DNA of 64,000 bases from an uncultured Sterolibacterium sp. (GTDB taxonomy: Bacteria > Pseudomonadota > Gammaproteobacteria > Burkholderiales > Rhodocyclaceae). The position numbers and the translations under genes were made by a program. Below the pieces are notes generated by a model. That model was not told the origin of the DNA. It saw only the letters and a program-made list of their open reading frames with translations, and searched no databases. This document shows, in pieces, positions 10,484-19,483 of this stretch; positions within the stretch are counted from its first letter, which is position 1, and every line of letters begins with the position of its first letter. Location of the stretch: contig CAILCO010000087.1 of assembly GCA_903832735.1 (NCBI GenBank), positions 1-64,000 of the forward strand, written 5' to 3'.

Positions 10484-11166
10484 TGGTCGGGCTCAAACGT
10501 CTGCTGGCGGCATTGCTGTTGATCGGCCTGCTCTGGCAAGGGTGGTATCTGGGCTGGGTGGTGTTGTGGAAATTCACCAATCCGGGCATGAGCCATTTCA
10601 TGGAAATCCGCCTCGCTGAGCTGCGTGAGAAAAGGCCCAATGCGGAACTGAAACGTCAGTGGGTAGCCTACGAGAGAATCTCGGTGCATCTCAAACGCGC
10701 CGTGATCGCCGCCGAGGACGACAAGTTCGTCGACCACGAAGGCTTCGACTGGGAAGGGATCCAGAAGGCGCTGGAGAAGAACCAGAGGAAAGGCAAGGTG
10801 GTGGCCGGCGGCTCGACGATCAGCCAACAACTCGCCAAAAACCTCTTCCTCTCGCCCTCCAAGACACCTTGGCGCAAGGCCCAGGAGGCGGTGATCACAT
10901 TGATGCTCGAAGCGCTATGGGACAAGCGGCGCATTCTCGAGGTCTACCTCAATGTCGTCGAATGGGGAGAAGGCGTGTTCGGCGTGGAGGCGGCGGCGCA
11001 GCGTTATTACGGCGTCTCGGCGGCGCAACTTTCCGCCGAGCAGGCGGCTCGCCTGGCGGTCATGCTGCCGGCACCGCGCCGCTACGAAAAAAACCCCTAC
11101 TCTAATTTCGTCAATGCCCACACCCAACTGATCCTCGGCCGCATGCAGTATTCCGAGTTACCGTAA
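10480..11166 (+). CDS. mtgA: Monofunctional peptidoglycan transglycosylase
   Basis: A protein of 228 residues with a single N-terminal membrane anchor (about 7-26) and a GT51 glycosyltransferase domain. The catalytic Glu motif is AEDDKFVDHEGFDW; GGSTISQQLAKNLFLS and KRRILEVYLNVVEWG follow, and no transpeptidase domain is present. The enzyme polymerises lipid II into glycan strands on the outer face of the inner membrane. ATG at 10480 overlaps the aroE stop (ATGATG; TGA at 10481-10483). It is the last gene of the tonB-like / aroE / mtgA run. Confidence 0.96.
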   Translation: MMVGLKRLLAALLLIGLLWQGWYLGWVVLWKFTNPGMSHFMEIRLAELREKRPNAELKRQWVAYERISVHLKRAVIAAEDDKFVDHEGFDWEGIQKALEKNQRKGKVVAGGSTISQQLAKNLFLSPSKTPWRKAQEAVITLMLEALWDKRRILEVYLNVVEWGEGVFGVEAAAQRYYGVSAAQLSAEQAARLAVMLPAPRRYEKNPYSNFVNAHTQLILGRMQYSELP

Positions 11167-11182
11167 CTAAAGGACACCCTCG

Positions 11183-11470
11183 ATGGCGCAGAAAAAGTCG
11201 GATCTTGAAAAATCAAAATTGATCAAGGCGCAAGGAAAAATGAAGCTCGCCAATGTCGCCAACCGGCAAAGCGGGGATTCGGCCATAGCCGCGGTGGACA
11301 AGCGCGAACGGCGCCGGCTCGACCAGGCGAAGGGACTGCTGCCCTTCGCCACCAAATTGCCGGAAGTTTTGATCGCGCGCCTGCACGAACTGGCCACGGC
11401 ACAGAACAAACCGCTGCAGGATCTGGTGGCGGAACTGCTGGAAAAGGGATTGACCAGCGCGACGGGCTGA
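11183..11470 (+). CDS. Small basic conserved-looking protein, function unknown
   Basis: A 95-residue protein very rich in Lys/Arg in its first half (KKSDLEKSKLIKAQGKMK; DKRERRRLDQAK). Its predicted helical C-terminus (LPEVLIARLHELATAQNKPLQDLVAELLEKGL) resembles a ribbon-helix-helix-type DNA-binding tail. AAGGA precedes the ATG by 9 nt. It has no signal peptide. The composition suggests nucleic-acid binding, but no named family is recognised. A CGGGCT-GA-AGCCCG hairpin (11463-11476) overlaps its stop codon, between this gene and the convergent minus-strand kinase gene. Confidence 0.7.
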   Translation: MAQKKSDLEKSKLIKAQGKMKLANVANRQSGDSAIAAVDKRERRRLDQAKGLLPFATKLPEVLIARLHELATAQNKPLQDLVAELLEKGLTSATG

Positions 11471-11478
11471 AGCCCGAC

Positions 11479-13098
11479 CTATGTCCCGAAGGAAGTCCCC
11501 GAGGGACGCTCGCTCTGCAACGCGGCCAGAACAAGTGCAGGCGCATCACCGCAGGCTGCCTCTGCCGTATCGAGGCAGAGCACCTGTCCCTCGGATTCCA
11601 GAGGCTCCGCGCTGGTCAACTGCCGCTCCAGCACCGTCTCGTCGGCTTCGGACGCGTCCCGCCCGGTCGCACTTCGCTGCCTCACCCGCTCGCGCAACAG
11701 CGCCGTGTCCGCCCTGCAGGAGACGATGAGAAAGGGCAGAGCGAGTTCGGCCGCAAGGGTGCGGAAAATCTCCCGCTGCCAGCGCTGCAGGAAGGCAGCA
11801 TCGATCACCAGGGGCCAGCCCGCAGCCAGAACCAGACGGGCAAGACGCGCCAGTTCAGCATACGTCGCGCGCGTCGCCTCCTCCCGGTACAAGCCGGCAA
11901 AAACGCCGGAGCCGCTCTTTGCCTTAGCGGCCAGGCCTTGCAGGCGCTTGCGTTCCACGTCGGAGCGCAGGCGCATCATGCCGGTCTCCGCCACCAACCG
12001 CTGCGCGACCCAACTCTTGCCCGAGCCCGACAGACCGTGCATGATCACCAGCGCCTGACGGCGGGGTTCGGTGAAGCGCAGGGCCAGGGCGAGGTGGGCG
12101 GCGCAGTCGGCCTGCGCCAAGCGCCGCCCTTCTTCGCCGGCTGCAGGCTGCGCGGCGCGGATTGCGGCGATCTTGGCGCGCACCATGGCGCGATAGACGA
12201 GGTAATCGTCGAGCAGCGCAAGCCCGGCATAGTCGCCGCTGCGCTCGAGGTAGCCATCGAGGAAGCGGTTGGCGAGATCGTCGCGGCCGCGCATGGAGAG
12301 ATCCATGAGCAGAAAAGCGACCTCGCTCATGACGTCGATCCAGCGCAGTTCGGCATTGAACTCGATGCAGTCGAAGGGCAATGCCGCGCCGTCCACCCAG
12401 GCGACATTGCCCAGATGCAGGTCGCCGTGGCATTCCCGGACAAATCCCTGGGCGCGGCGCATCTCGAACATCGGGACGAGATCGGCGTGCCGGCGCAGAC
12501 TCCAGTTCTCGATGGCCGCCAGCATGCCGCGCTCGCTGGCGCTCGCAAGCAGAGGCTTGATCTGTGAGAAGTTCTGCCTCATCGGTTGCGCCACGGCCGC
12601 CGCGCTGCCATAGGCATCCGCAGCGGCGGCGCGGGCGGCGGCGCCGTGAAAACCGGCGATGACCCCAGCCAGGTCGTCGATGTGCCGGCATTCGAGTTCA
12701 GATCTGGACGCCAGCCGGTCGAACAGCGCCTCCTGCGGAAAGCGCCGCATTTTCACCGCGTATTCGATCACGCCCACTGCCGCCCCGAGCACCGGCGCTG
12801 CGCATGAGCCGCCGATGGCGACCAGTTCGAGATACAGTTTCGGCGCCAGGCGCCGATTCAGCCGCAACTCCTCTTCGCAGTAGAAGCGCCGCGCCGCCAG
12901 CGTCGTGAAATCGAGGAAGCCCAGATCGACCGGTTTCTTGAACTTGTAGGCATAGTCTCCGGCCAAGAGCACGTGGGAGATATGGGTCTCGATATGCACG
13001 ACCGCGCCGGCAGGATGCGGGAAGCGCGACCCTTCTTGCAGCGCCACGACAAGTTTCGCCTGCGCTGCCAGCGCTGCTGCCGACGAAGCTTGCGCCAT
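11479..13098 (-). CDS. Bifunctional aminoglycoside-phosphotransferase-like / P-loop kinase protein
   Basis: A 539-residue fusion. The N-terminal ~330 residues look like an APH/choline-kinase fold, with CHGDLHLGNVAW as the catalytic HxDxxxxN motif and DCIEFNAELRW as the metal-binding acidic motif. The C-terminal ~190 residues are a zeta-toxin/AAA-type P-loop kinase with Walker A GLSGSGKS, an AAGWPLVIDAAFL strand and a SATGRDASEAD loop. Such two-domain proteins are widespread in Proteobacteria; their substrate is unknown and annotation as antibiotic resistance would be unjustified. GGAG lies 6 nt before the chosen ATG; a GTG 12 nt upstream abuts the lon-like stop and is less likely. It is co-directional with the protease gene. 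Confidence 0.82.
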   Translation of the reverse strand: MAQASSAAALAAQAKLVVALQEGSRFPHPAGAVVHIETHISHVLLAGDYAYKFKKPVDLGFLDFTTLAARRFYCEEELRLNRRLAPKLYLELVAIGGSCAAPVLGAAVGVIEYAVKMRRFPQEALFDRLASRSELECRHIDDLAGVIAGFHGAAARAAAADAYGSAAAVAQPMRQNFSQIKPLLASASERGMLAAIENWSLRRHADLVPMFEMRRAQGFVRECHGDLHLGNVAWVDGAALPFDCIEFNAELRWIDVMSEVAFLLMDLSMRGRDDLANRFLDGYLERSGDYAGLALLDDYLVYRAMVRAKIAAIRAAQPAAGEEGRRLAQADCAAHLALALRFTEPRRQALVIMHGLSGSGKSWVAQRLVAETGMMRLRSDVERKRLQGLAAKAKSGSGVFAGLYREEATRATYAELARLARLVLAAGWPLVIDAAFLQRWQREIFRTLAAELALPFLIVSCRADTALLRERVRQRSATGRDASEADETVLERQLTSAEPLESEGQVLCLDTAEAACGDAPALVLAALQSERPSGTSFGT

Positions 13099-13110
13099 CC
13101 CGCTCTCCAC

Positions 13111-15534
13111 TCAGTCTTCGCCGCGTTTCTTGCGCCGCTTGCGCGAGCTAGCGGCATAGTCCTGGCGCAGCAAGGACAACTGGGCGAGTTCCGCCGCCAC
13201 GAGGTAGTTGACGCTGCCCTCGGCGACCAGACCCTGCTCATCCGCCACCCCTGCGGGCACGCCGGTCAGCAGCGCGATCGCCTCGTCCACATCGTGCACC
13301 GCGTAGATCTGGAACCTGCCCTGCTCCGCGGCCTCGACCACGTCGCGACGCAACATCAGGTGCTTGACGTTGGACTGCGGAATCACCACGCCCTGCTCGC
13401 CGCTGAGTCCGCGCAACTGGCAGAGGTCGAAGTAACCTTCGATCTTTTCATTCACCGCGCCGATCGCCTGCACCAGGCCGTACTGATTGATCGAACCGGT
13501 CACCGCCAAAGACTGTTTGATCGGCAGGCGGGAGAGCGCCGAAAGCAGCGCGCAAAGCTCGGCGAGGGAAGCGGAATCGCCCTCGACCGGTCCGTAGGAT
13601 TGTTCGAAGACGATGCTCGCGGCGAGCGACAGCGGCAACGAGCGGGCATAGCGTGCCGCCAGGAAGGAGGTCAGGATCATCACGCCCTTGGAGTGAATCG
13701 CGCCGCCCAGTTCCGTCTCGCGCTCGATGTCGATGACTTCGCCCTCGCCCAGCCTCGCCGTAGCCGAGATGCGCACCGGATGGGCGAAGGCGAGGTCGGA
13801 GAGTTCGAACACCGCCAGGCCGTTCACCTGGCCGACCTGCGCGCCGCTGGTGCTGATGAGCAGGGTGCCGCGGAGCGTCTCGTCGCGCAATAGGACCGGC
13901 AAGCGTTCGGCGCGGCGGATCTGGGCCTCTATCGCCCGGTCTACGTCGTCGGCGGCGACGATTTCGTGCCCTTCCCCACCAGCCCCGTGATCGGCTTCGC
14001 GCATCAGGTTGGCGATCTTCCGCGAGTGCAGGGTCAGCTTCTCGGCATCGCCGGCAATGCGCGCGCCAGCATCGATCAGCCGCGCCACGGCAGCGCGGCC
14101 GAAAGGCCTGAGCTTGTTGGCGCGCACCAGCGCCGCGACGAACTGCGCATAATGCCGAACATTGTCCTCGGTGCGTGGAATTTCGTCGGAAAAATCAGCG
14201 CCGATCTTGAACAGTTCCTCGAAATCCGGGTCGAGTTCGGCGAGCAGATAATAGTGGAGGCGCTCGCCGAACAGCACCACCTTCACGGCGAGCGGAATCG
14301 GCTCGGGTTCCAGGGGCAGCGTGCTCCCCAAGCCGATGATCTGGCCGAGCGACTCGATGCGGATCTGGCCTCCCCGCAACGCACGCTTCAGACCTTCCCA
14401 GGCATAGGGCTGGTTAAGCACCTTGAGCACATCGAGCATCAGATAGCCGCCGTTGGCCTGATGCAAGGCCCCGGCCTTGATCAGCGTAAAGTTGGTCACC
14501 AGCGTGCCCAGGTGGGCGATGCTATCGACCCGCCCGACAAGATTCGAATAGCTCGGGTTGTCCTCGGTGATGACCGGCGCCGCCTCGGTGGCGCCGTGAT
14601 TCACCAGCAGGTTGACCTGGTAGCGTTGCAGCGACAGGCTGCCGCTCATGAACACGGTCTCCGACTCGCCTTCCGATTTTTGCGATTCGCGCAGTTCCTC
14701 GCCGGTTTCGACCACGTCCTGCAGTACGCCGTCGAGAAAAGCCAGGACTTCGCTCAGGTCGGCGTAGCGCTCCTTCAACTCCTCGATCATGTGCCCGGCG
14801 GCAAGGCTCATGGTATCCCGGCTGACCTGCTTGATGCGCCCCTGCAGCTCGCGGCGCCAGCGCGGAAACTGGTGCAGCAGCTTTTCCAACTTCTCGCCCA
14901 GCGTCTCGATCAGTTTTCCGATGCGCGCCTTCTCCTCATCGGCAAGCTGCTCGAACTCGGCCGGACTCATCGTCTCCTCGCCCTTCACCGGGGCGAAGAC
15001 AAAACCATGAGGCGTGCGCAACAGCGCCAGGCCCTGACTCATCGCCTCCTTGCCCAATGCCTGGAGATTCTCCTCTTCGCGTTTCTTGAACTCTTCCTGG
15101 ATCGCCTCGATGAGCGAGCGATATTCGTCGCTCTCGAAGGCGGCGGAAATCGCCTGCGCCAGTTCGCCGACGAACTTCTGCATGTCGCGCCGCAACTCCT
15201 GGCCACGGCCGGCCGGCAGCTTCAGCACACGCGGCTTGTTGGCCTCGCTAAAGTTGTTGATGTAGCACCAGTCACTGGGTCTCTCCGCGACGGCGGCGCG
15301 CTCGCCGAGCAACTGCCGTATCGCGAAGTGACGGCCGCTTCCCGGCTCGCCGAGCACGAACAGGTTGTAACCGTGATGGTCCATGGCTATGGCCAGACGC
15401 GCCGCCTCGAAGGCTCGCTCCTGGCCCAGGCCGTTACTCGTCTCGGTGAGCTCGTCCGTGGTCTCGAAGGAGAGGGACGCGGGCGGGCAGCGGCTGCAGA
15501 GCGCCGACGCTGCTAGAGGTTTCATTTCCGGCAT
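13111..15534 (-). CDS. Lon-like (S16) AAA protease, LonB/YcbZ type
   Basis: An 807-residue protein with an N-terminal AAA-like region and a C-terminal S16 protease domain. The catalytic dyad is visible: Ser654 in VEGDSASLAEL and Lys697 in GAVNEKIEG, 43 residues apart as in E. coli Lon. A long helical region (about 130-280) lies in the middle, as in the YcbZ/AAA_32 group. The P-loop reads GEPGSGRHFAI, with Arg-His where classical Lon has Lys-Thr/Ser, so ATP use may differ. It probably degrades misfolded or regulatory proteins in the cytoplasm. It directly precedes the kinase-fusion gene on the same strand (12-bp gap) and follows hemL after about 60 bp. Confidence 0.88.
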   Translation of the reverse strand: MPEMKPLAASALCSRCPPASLSFETTDELTETSNGLGQERAFEAARLAIAMDHHGYNLFVLGEPGSGRHFAIRQLLGERAAVAERPSDWCYINNFSEANKPRVLKLPAGRGQELRRDMQKFVGELAQAISAAFESDEYRSLIEAIQEEFKKREEENLQALGKEAMSQGLALLRTPHGFVFAPVKGEETMSPAEFEQLADEEKARIGKLIETLGEKLEKLLHQFPRWRRELQGRIKQVSRDTMSLAAGHMIEELKERYADLSEVLAFLDGVLQDVVETGEELRESQKSEGESETVFMSGSLSLQRYQVNLLVNHGATEAAPVITEDNPSYSNLVGRVDSIAHLGTLVTNFTLIKAGALHQANGGYLMLDVLKVLNQPYAWEGLKRALRGGQIRIESLGQIIGLGSTLPLEPEPIPLAVKVVLFGERLHYYLLAELDPDFEELFKIGADFSDEIPRTEDNVRHYAQFVAALVRANKLRPFGRAAVARLIDAGARIAGDAEKLTLHSRKIANLMREADHGAGGEGHEIVAADDVDRAIEAQIRRAERLPVLLRDETLRGTLLISTSGAQVGQVNGLAVFELSDLAFAHPVRISATARLGEGEVIDIERETELGGAIHSKGVMILTSFLAARYARSLPLSLAASIVFEQSYGPVEGDSASLAELCALLSALSRLPIKQSLAVTGSINQYGLVQAIGAVNEKIEGYFDLCQLRGLSGEQGVVIPQSNVKHLMLRRDVVEAAEQGRFQIYAVHDVDEAIALLTGVPAGVADEQGLVAEGSVNYLVAAELAQLSLLRQDYAASSRKRRKKRGED

Positions 15535-15597
15535 GATCTTGCTCCCCGATACTCCTGACGCAGGGGCGCCGCGTCATGCCGTCATTCTACGCCATCG

Positions 15598-16878
15598 TCA
15601 TCTTTCGCCCGCGAAAATCGCGCCGGCGGCAGCCACCGTGGCGTCGATGTCGGCCTCGGTGTGCGCCGCCGAGACGAAGCCGGCCTCGAATGCCGAGGGC
15701 GCCAGATAGTAGCCGGCGGCCAGCATGGCATGGAAAAATCGATTGAACGCTTGCTTGTCGCAGGACATGGCTTCGGCGTAACTCGTGGGCGGAGTGGCGC
15801 GAAAATAGAGGCCGAACATGCCGCCCACCGCCTGCGCGGAGAAGGCGACTCCCGCATTCGCCGCAACGGCGGAGAGCCCTTCGGTCAGTCGCAGTGTCAT
15901 GGCCGACAGCGCCTGATAGAAGCCCGCTTGCTCGATGAGCTGCAGGGTGGCTAGGCCCGCCGCCACCGACAGCGGGTTGCCCGAAAGCGTGCCGGCCTGA
16001 TACACCGGGCCCAGCGGCGCAATTTTCTCCATGATCTCGCGGCGGCCGCCGAAAGCGCCCAGCGGCATGCCGCCGCCGATCACCTTGCCGAAGGTGGACA
16101 GGTCGGGGGTGATGCCATAGCGTCCCTGCGCGCTCGTCAGACCGACCCGGAAGCCGGTCATCACTTCGTCGAAGATCAGCACCGCACCGTGCTTGCTGCA
16201 CAGCTCGCGCATGGCCTGGAGAAACGCAGGCAGCGGTGCGATCAGGTTCATGTTGCCGGCGACCGGTTCGACGATCACCGTGGCGATCTTGTCGCCGTGC
16301 CGGCGGAAGGCATCTTCCAGTTGAGCCACGCTGTTGTAATCGAGCACCAGGGTATGTTTGGCGAGATCCGCGGGTACGCCGCTGGAGGAGGGATTGCCGA
16401 AGGTCAGCGCGCCCGAACCGGCTTTCACCAGCAGGCTGTCGGCATGTCCGTGATAGCAGCCTTCGAACTTGATGATGGCATCGCGGCCGGTGAAGCCGCG
16501 GGCCAGACGGATCGCGCTCATGGTCGCCTCGGTGCCGGAAGAGACCAGGCGCACCATGTCCATGCTCGGCACGAGTCGCACCAGAAGTTCCGCCAGTTCC
16601 ACCTCGCCTGTCGTCGGCGCGCCGAATGACAGGCCCTTCGCCGCCGCCTCCTGCACCGCGCGAACCACCGCGGGATGAGCATGGCCGAGGATCAGCGGCC
16701 CCCAGGAACCGACATAATCGAGATAGCGTGCGCCATCGGCATCCCATATGTGGGCTCCGGCGCCGGCGCTGATGAAACGCGGCGCGCCGCCGACCGAGCC
16801 GAAGGCGCGCACCGGTGAATTGACGCCACCCGGGATGGTCTTTCGGGCGCGCTCGAAGAGTTCTTCGTTCCGGCTCAT
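15598..16878 (-). CDS. hemL: Glutamate-1-semialdehyde 2,1-aminomutase
   Basis: A PLP enzyme of 426 residues that converts glutamate-1-semialdehyde to 5-aminolevulinate, the C5 route into haem. The N-terminal [11 protein letters not shown] block, [18 protein letters not shown], the [12 protein letters not shown] loop, [10 protein letters not shown] and the PLP-Lys motif [16 protein letters not shown] are all intact. The ATG follows GAGG at a proper distance; upstream in-frame sequence belongs to thiE on another frame and was excluded. It is the third gene of the thiD-thiE-hemL run, an arrangement frequent in Betaproteobacteria. Confidence 0.97.
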   Translation of the reverse strand: MSRNEELFERARKTIPGGVNSPVRAFGSVGGAPRFISAGAGAHIWDADGARYLDYVGSWGPLILGHAHPAVVRAVQEAAAKGLSFGAPTTGEVELAELLVRLVPSMDMVRLVSSGTEATMSAIRLARGFTGRDAIIKFEGCYHGHADSLLVKAGSGALTFGNPSSSGVPADLAKHTLVLDYNSVAQLEDAFRRHGDKIATVIVEPVAGNMNLIAPLPAFLQAMRELCSKHGAVLIFDEVMTGFRVGLTSAQGRYGITPDLSTFGKVIGGGMPLGAFGGRREIMEKIAPLGPVYQAGTLSGNPLSVAAGLATLQLIEQAGFYQALSAMTLRLTEGLSAVAANAGVAFSAQAVGGMFGLYFRATPPTSYAEAMSCDKQAFNRFFHAMLAAGYYLAPSAFEAGFVSAAHTEADIDATVAAAGAIFAGER

Positions 16879-16885
16879 GATGTCC

Positions 16886-17503
16886 TCAAAAAAGTCTTGC
16901 GTAGGCTCTCGCTCGCGCCGCAATGTCCATGGCATCGAACAGATCGGTGATGACGGCCAGCATGTCTGCGCCTGCGGCAACGGCCTCGCCCGCATTGTCC
17001 AGCGTGATGCCGCCGATCGCCGCGATGGGCAGCGCGAACCGGCGCTTCGCCTCGCCCAGCAGGTCCAGCGACGCGCGCGGCGCCAGCGGCTTGGTGGCGG
17101 ACGAGAAGACGCTGCCGAAGGCCAGGTAATCGGCCCCGGCCGCCACCGCGGCCGAGCCGGCGGCGAGATCGTCGTAACAGGAGACGCCGAGGATGCGTTC
17201 CGGCCCGAGCGCGGCGCGCGCCTGGGCAATGTCCCCGTCATCGGCGCCGAGATGGACGCCGTCGGCGCCGAGCTCCAGCGCCAGTGCAAGATCGTCATTG
17301 ACGATCAGGCGGGCGCCGTGGCCGCGGCACAGACGCAGCAGTTCCGCGGCCTGGGCACGCCGGAGCGCCGGCGCAGCATGCTTGTTGCGGTACTGGACCA
17401 GGCGCACGCCGCCGGCCAGCGCCGAGCCCACCAGCGCCGCCAGGCGCGGCAGGAGGGGATCATCCTGGGTGACGGCATAGAGGCCGGAGAGATCAGCGAT
17501 CAC
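16886..17503 (-). CDS. thiE: Thiamine-phosphate synthase ThiE
   Basis: A 205-residue TIM-barrel enzyme that joins HMP-diphosphate with THZ-phosphate to give thiamine phosphate. Seen are VQYRNK at the start of the barrel, the substrate loop [21 protein letters not shown], the phosphate-binding region [11 protein letters not shown] and [11 protein letters not shown]. The most upstream plausible start is GTG at 17503, which overlaps the thiD end by 11 bp and gives a normal family length ([14 protein letters not shown]). The Shine-Dalgarno is weak, so translational coupling to thiD is likely. Confidence 0.92.
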   Translation of the reverse strand: MIADLSGLYAVTQDDPLLPRLAALVGSALAGGVRLVQYRNKHAAPALRRAQAAELLRLCRGHGARLIVNDDLALALELGADGVHLGADDGDIAQARAALGPERILGVSCYDDLAAGSAAVAAGADYLAFGSVFSSATKPLAPRASLDLLGEAKRRFALPIAAIGGITLDNAGEAVAAGADMLAVITDLFDAMDIAARARAYARLF

Positions 17504-18335
17504 TGTCCTGCGCGATTTCACGCGCCCAGAAAAAACGGTCGGGAAGATACTGGCCCATGCCCGGACGAAAACCTGCGGCAAGGGTCTGCCAGGTGTAATC
17601 CTGGGCATCCCTGACCGCCTCGGCGAGATCCAGGCCGTGAGCGAGATTGGCGGCGATCGCCGAAGCCAGGGTGCAGCCCGAGCCATGGTAGCTGCCGGAC
17701 AGGCGCTGCCATTTGTCGCTCCGGACCACGCCGCGCTCGCCGTAGAGGGTATTGACGACTTGCTCGCTGTTCTCGTGCGTGCCGGTGATCAGGACATACT
17801 CGCAACCGGCGCTGATGATCAGGCGCGCGCATTCGGCCAGATCGGGCGAGTCGACGTCCCCTTCCTCATCGAGCGCCAGACGGCGAGCCTCAAGACTGTT
17901 CGGTGTGAGCAGGGTGGTCTGCGGCAGCAGCAGTTCCAGCATGGCGTCGATCATGTCCTCGTTGGCGAATTGGTCGCCGCGTCCGGAAGCCAGCACCGGA
18001 TCGAAGATCAGCGGAATATCCGGATAGTCAGCGATGATCTCGGCGATGGCGGCAATCGCCTCGACGCTCGCCAGCATGCCGAGCTTGAACGCCGCCACGG
18101 GCACGTCCTCGAGAACCGCCCGCGCCTGGTCGGCAATCCAGTCCGCATCTATCGGCAGAACATCCTCGACACCCGCCGTATCCTGCACGGTGATCGCGGT
18201 GATCACGCTGAGCGGATGGCAGCCCATGCTCGCCAGGGTCATGATGTCGGCCTGGATACCTGCCCCGCCGGTCGGATCCGAGGCGGCGAAGGCCAGTACG
18301 ATGGGTGGCAGGAAATCTGCTGAGACGGGGGACAT
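17493..18335 (-). CDS. thiD: Hydroxymethylpyrimidine/phosphomethylpyrimidine kinase
   Basis: A PfkB-type kinase of 280 residues. Key parts are the N-terminal AASDPTGGAGIQAD substrate loop, the TAITVQDTAG strand, the FDPVLASG motif and the GSGCTLASAIAANLAHG ATP/anion-hole segment. It phosphorylates HMP and HMP-phosphate to HMP-diphosphate, the substrate of ThiE, which is encoded directly downstream with an 11-bp overlap. No clear Shine-Dalgarno is seen before the ATG, and no THI-box was found in the 108-bp gap to the divergent rubredoxin gene. Confidence 0.96.
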   Translation of the reverse strand: MSPVSADFLPPIVLAFAASDPTGGAGIQADIMTLASMGCHPLSVITAITVQDTAGVEDVLPIDADWIADQARAVLEDVPVAAFKLGMLASVEAIAAIAEIIADYPDIPLIFDPVLASGRGDQFANEDMIDAMLELLLPQTTLLTPNSLEARRLALDEEGDVDSPDLAECARLIISAGCEYVLITGTHENSEQVVNTLYGERGVVRSDKWQRLSGSYHGSGCTLASAIAANLAHGLDLAEAVRDAQDYTWQTLAAGFRPGMGQYLPDRFFWAREIAQDSDR

Positions 18336-18443
18336 GGGAACGGATGCGGGGCGGGCTGTCTCGATGGAGCTTCGGAAGTAAAATCAGGTTTGCAGCAGTG
18401 CGCTAAGATGCGCTTCATTCTAACCGAATTCCTCCGCCCCTTT

Positions 18444-18623
18444 ATGCCTGCACCCGAATACCGGACCTACATGTGCCTGATCTGCGGCTTCATTTATGAC
18501 GAGGCCGCCGGCCTGCCCGACGAAGGCCTCGCACCGGGTACCCGCTGGGAGGATGTGCCGCCCAACTGGACCTGTCCGGAGTGCGGCGCGCGCAAGGAGG
18601 ACTTCGAGATCATGGCGATCTGA
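18444..18623 (+). CDS. Rubredoxin
   Basis: A 59-residue rubredoxin with two Cys pairs, CLICG and CPECG, separated by the usual GLPDEGLAPGTRWEDVPPNWT loop (conserved Gly, Trp and Pro). It binds one Fe(Cys)4 centre and carries single electrons, for instance to oxygen-detoxifying or hydroxylating enzymes. The start at 18444 gives the family-length N-terminus (MPAPEYRTYMC); an in-frame ATG at 18408 would add 12 residues. It is divergent from thiD and overlaps the next gene by one base (TGATG). Rubredoxin ahead of pil-type chemotaxis genes is a known betaproteobacterial arrangement. Confidence 0.95.
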   Translation: MPAPEYRTYMCLICGFIYDEAAGLPDEGLAPGTRWEDVPPNWTCPECGARKEDFEIMAI

Positions 18624-19444
18624 TGCCTCTGGAAAAGGCCCGGGACCAGGCGGAACTCCTTCAGCGTTTGCGCAAGTCCCGTCATGAGTATCAAAAGGGC
18701 ATGCTCAAATGGCTGGGCAGCGATCCGGCCGGGATAATTCAGATGAAGGCTGCGCTCGCCGCCCTCGAACTGTCCGACGGCCCAGGAAGCGCAAGCGCTT
18801 TCTGGCGGAACAGCCTGGCCCTGCTGGAGGCGCTGGCGAAGGGCGACATCGCCGTCGACGGCGCAATCAAGCGCCTTTGCGCACGCATCGATGGCGAACT
18901 CCGCAATCTTCAGGAAGGATCGTCCGAGGTCGCGGAACCCCTGATGCACGATCTGCTCGAACACCTGGCCCGCTCCCGCCGGCGCGCGCACCAGCTTGTA
19001 CATTTGGCTCCCAGCGGCGGCACGATACTGACGAAGACCCTCTACGACATCTACCTCGCCGAGGCAGGCGATCACCTCGACAGCCTGGAGCGCGAAATCC
19101 GCCCGGGACTGAAGCTGCCGCCGACGGCAGAGGTCTGTCTCGCCGCCGACAGTCTGGGCGGCATCTCCGACACCATCGGGCAACGCCCGATCAAGGACCT
19201 GGCTTTCGCCCTCGGTCACGCCCTGGCACGCATGTCCCGCCTCGCGGCGACTCCCGACGACGCAGGGCAGGCGCTGCTCGGACAGGTACTCCGAGCCTTG
19301 CGCGAGATGACTGCGGATATCGCCGCACAGCGCCAGCCAGAAGCCGAGGCCTCGCTGATCGCCGCCCTCGACGCTGTCGGGCAAACCCCGTCGCCCCGCG
19401 CCGGGAACGGCCCCGGGAGGCTTGACCCAAGTCAAGCCGGTTAA
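18623..19444 (+). CDS. Free-standing PilL/ChpA N-terminal-domain-like protein
   Basis: A 273-residue, mostly helical protein without catalytic motifs. The block FWRNSLALLEALAKG..., IKRLCARIDGELRNL and SEVAEPLMHDLLEHLA closely resembles, from memory, the region before the Hpt domains of the type-IV-pilus chemosensory kinase PilL/ChpA in Betaproteobacteria. No Hpt histidine, CheA kinase or receiver domain is present, so it may act as a scaffold, as FimL does in Pseudomonas. It is coupled to rubredoxin by a one-base overlap (TGATG). Its last codons contain the FNR-type palindrome that appears to serve ubiU. No other pil genes lie in the window. The assignment rests on recalled sequence similarity, not a search. 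Confidence 0.62.
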   Translation: MPLEKARDQAELLQRLRKSRHEYQKGMLKWLGSDPAGIIQMKAALAALELSDGPGSASAFWRNSLALLEALAKGDIAVDGAIKRLCARIDGELRNLQEGSSEVAEPLMHDLLEHLARSRRRAHQLVHLAPSGGTILTKTLYDIYLAEAGDHLDSLEREIRPGLKLPPTAEVCLAADSLGGISDTIGQRPIKDLAFALGHALARMSRLAATPDDAGQALLGQVLRALREMTADIAAQRQPEAEASLIAALDAVGQTPSPRAGNGPGRLDPSQAG

Positions 19445-19462
19445 AGGGACGGCGACTATAAT
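19419..19462 (+). promoter_or_regulatory. FNR/DNR-type box and -10 hexamer for ubiU-ubiV-ubiT
   Basis: A perfect palindrome, GGCTTGAC-CCAA-GTCAAGCC (19419-19438), contains the core TTGAC-N4-GTCAA, an FNR/ANR/DNR-type half-site pair. TATAAT follows at 19457-19462. With transcription starting about 7 nt later, the box centre lies near -40, the class II activator position. No TTGACA-like -35 is present at the proper spacing, as expected for an activator-dependent promoter. The box overlaps the last codons of the preceding gene. Confidence 0.72.
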
Positions 19463-19483
19463 TGCTCCTTTTTCGGCGCCTGC

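Noticed and set aside
11479-13098. Aminoglycoside resistance gene
   Set aside because: The HGDLH motif is shared by many kinases of the APH fold, and fusion with a P-loop kinase and housekeeping context argue against a resistance determinant.
13966-15516. A 516-codon open frame antisense to the Lon-like protease
   Set aside because: Same reason: no domain signature, and the minus strand encodes an intact S16 protease.
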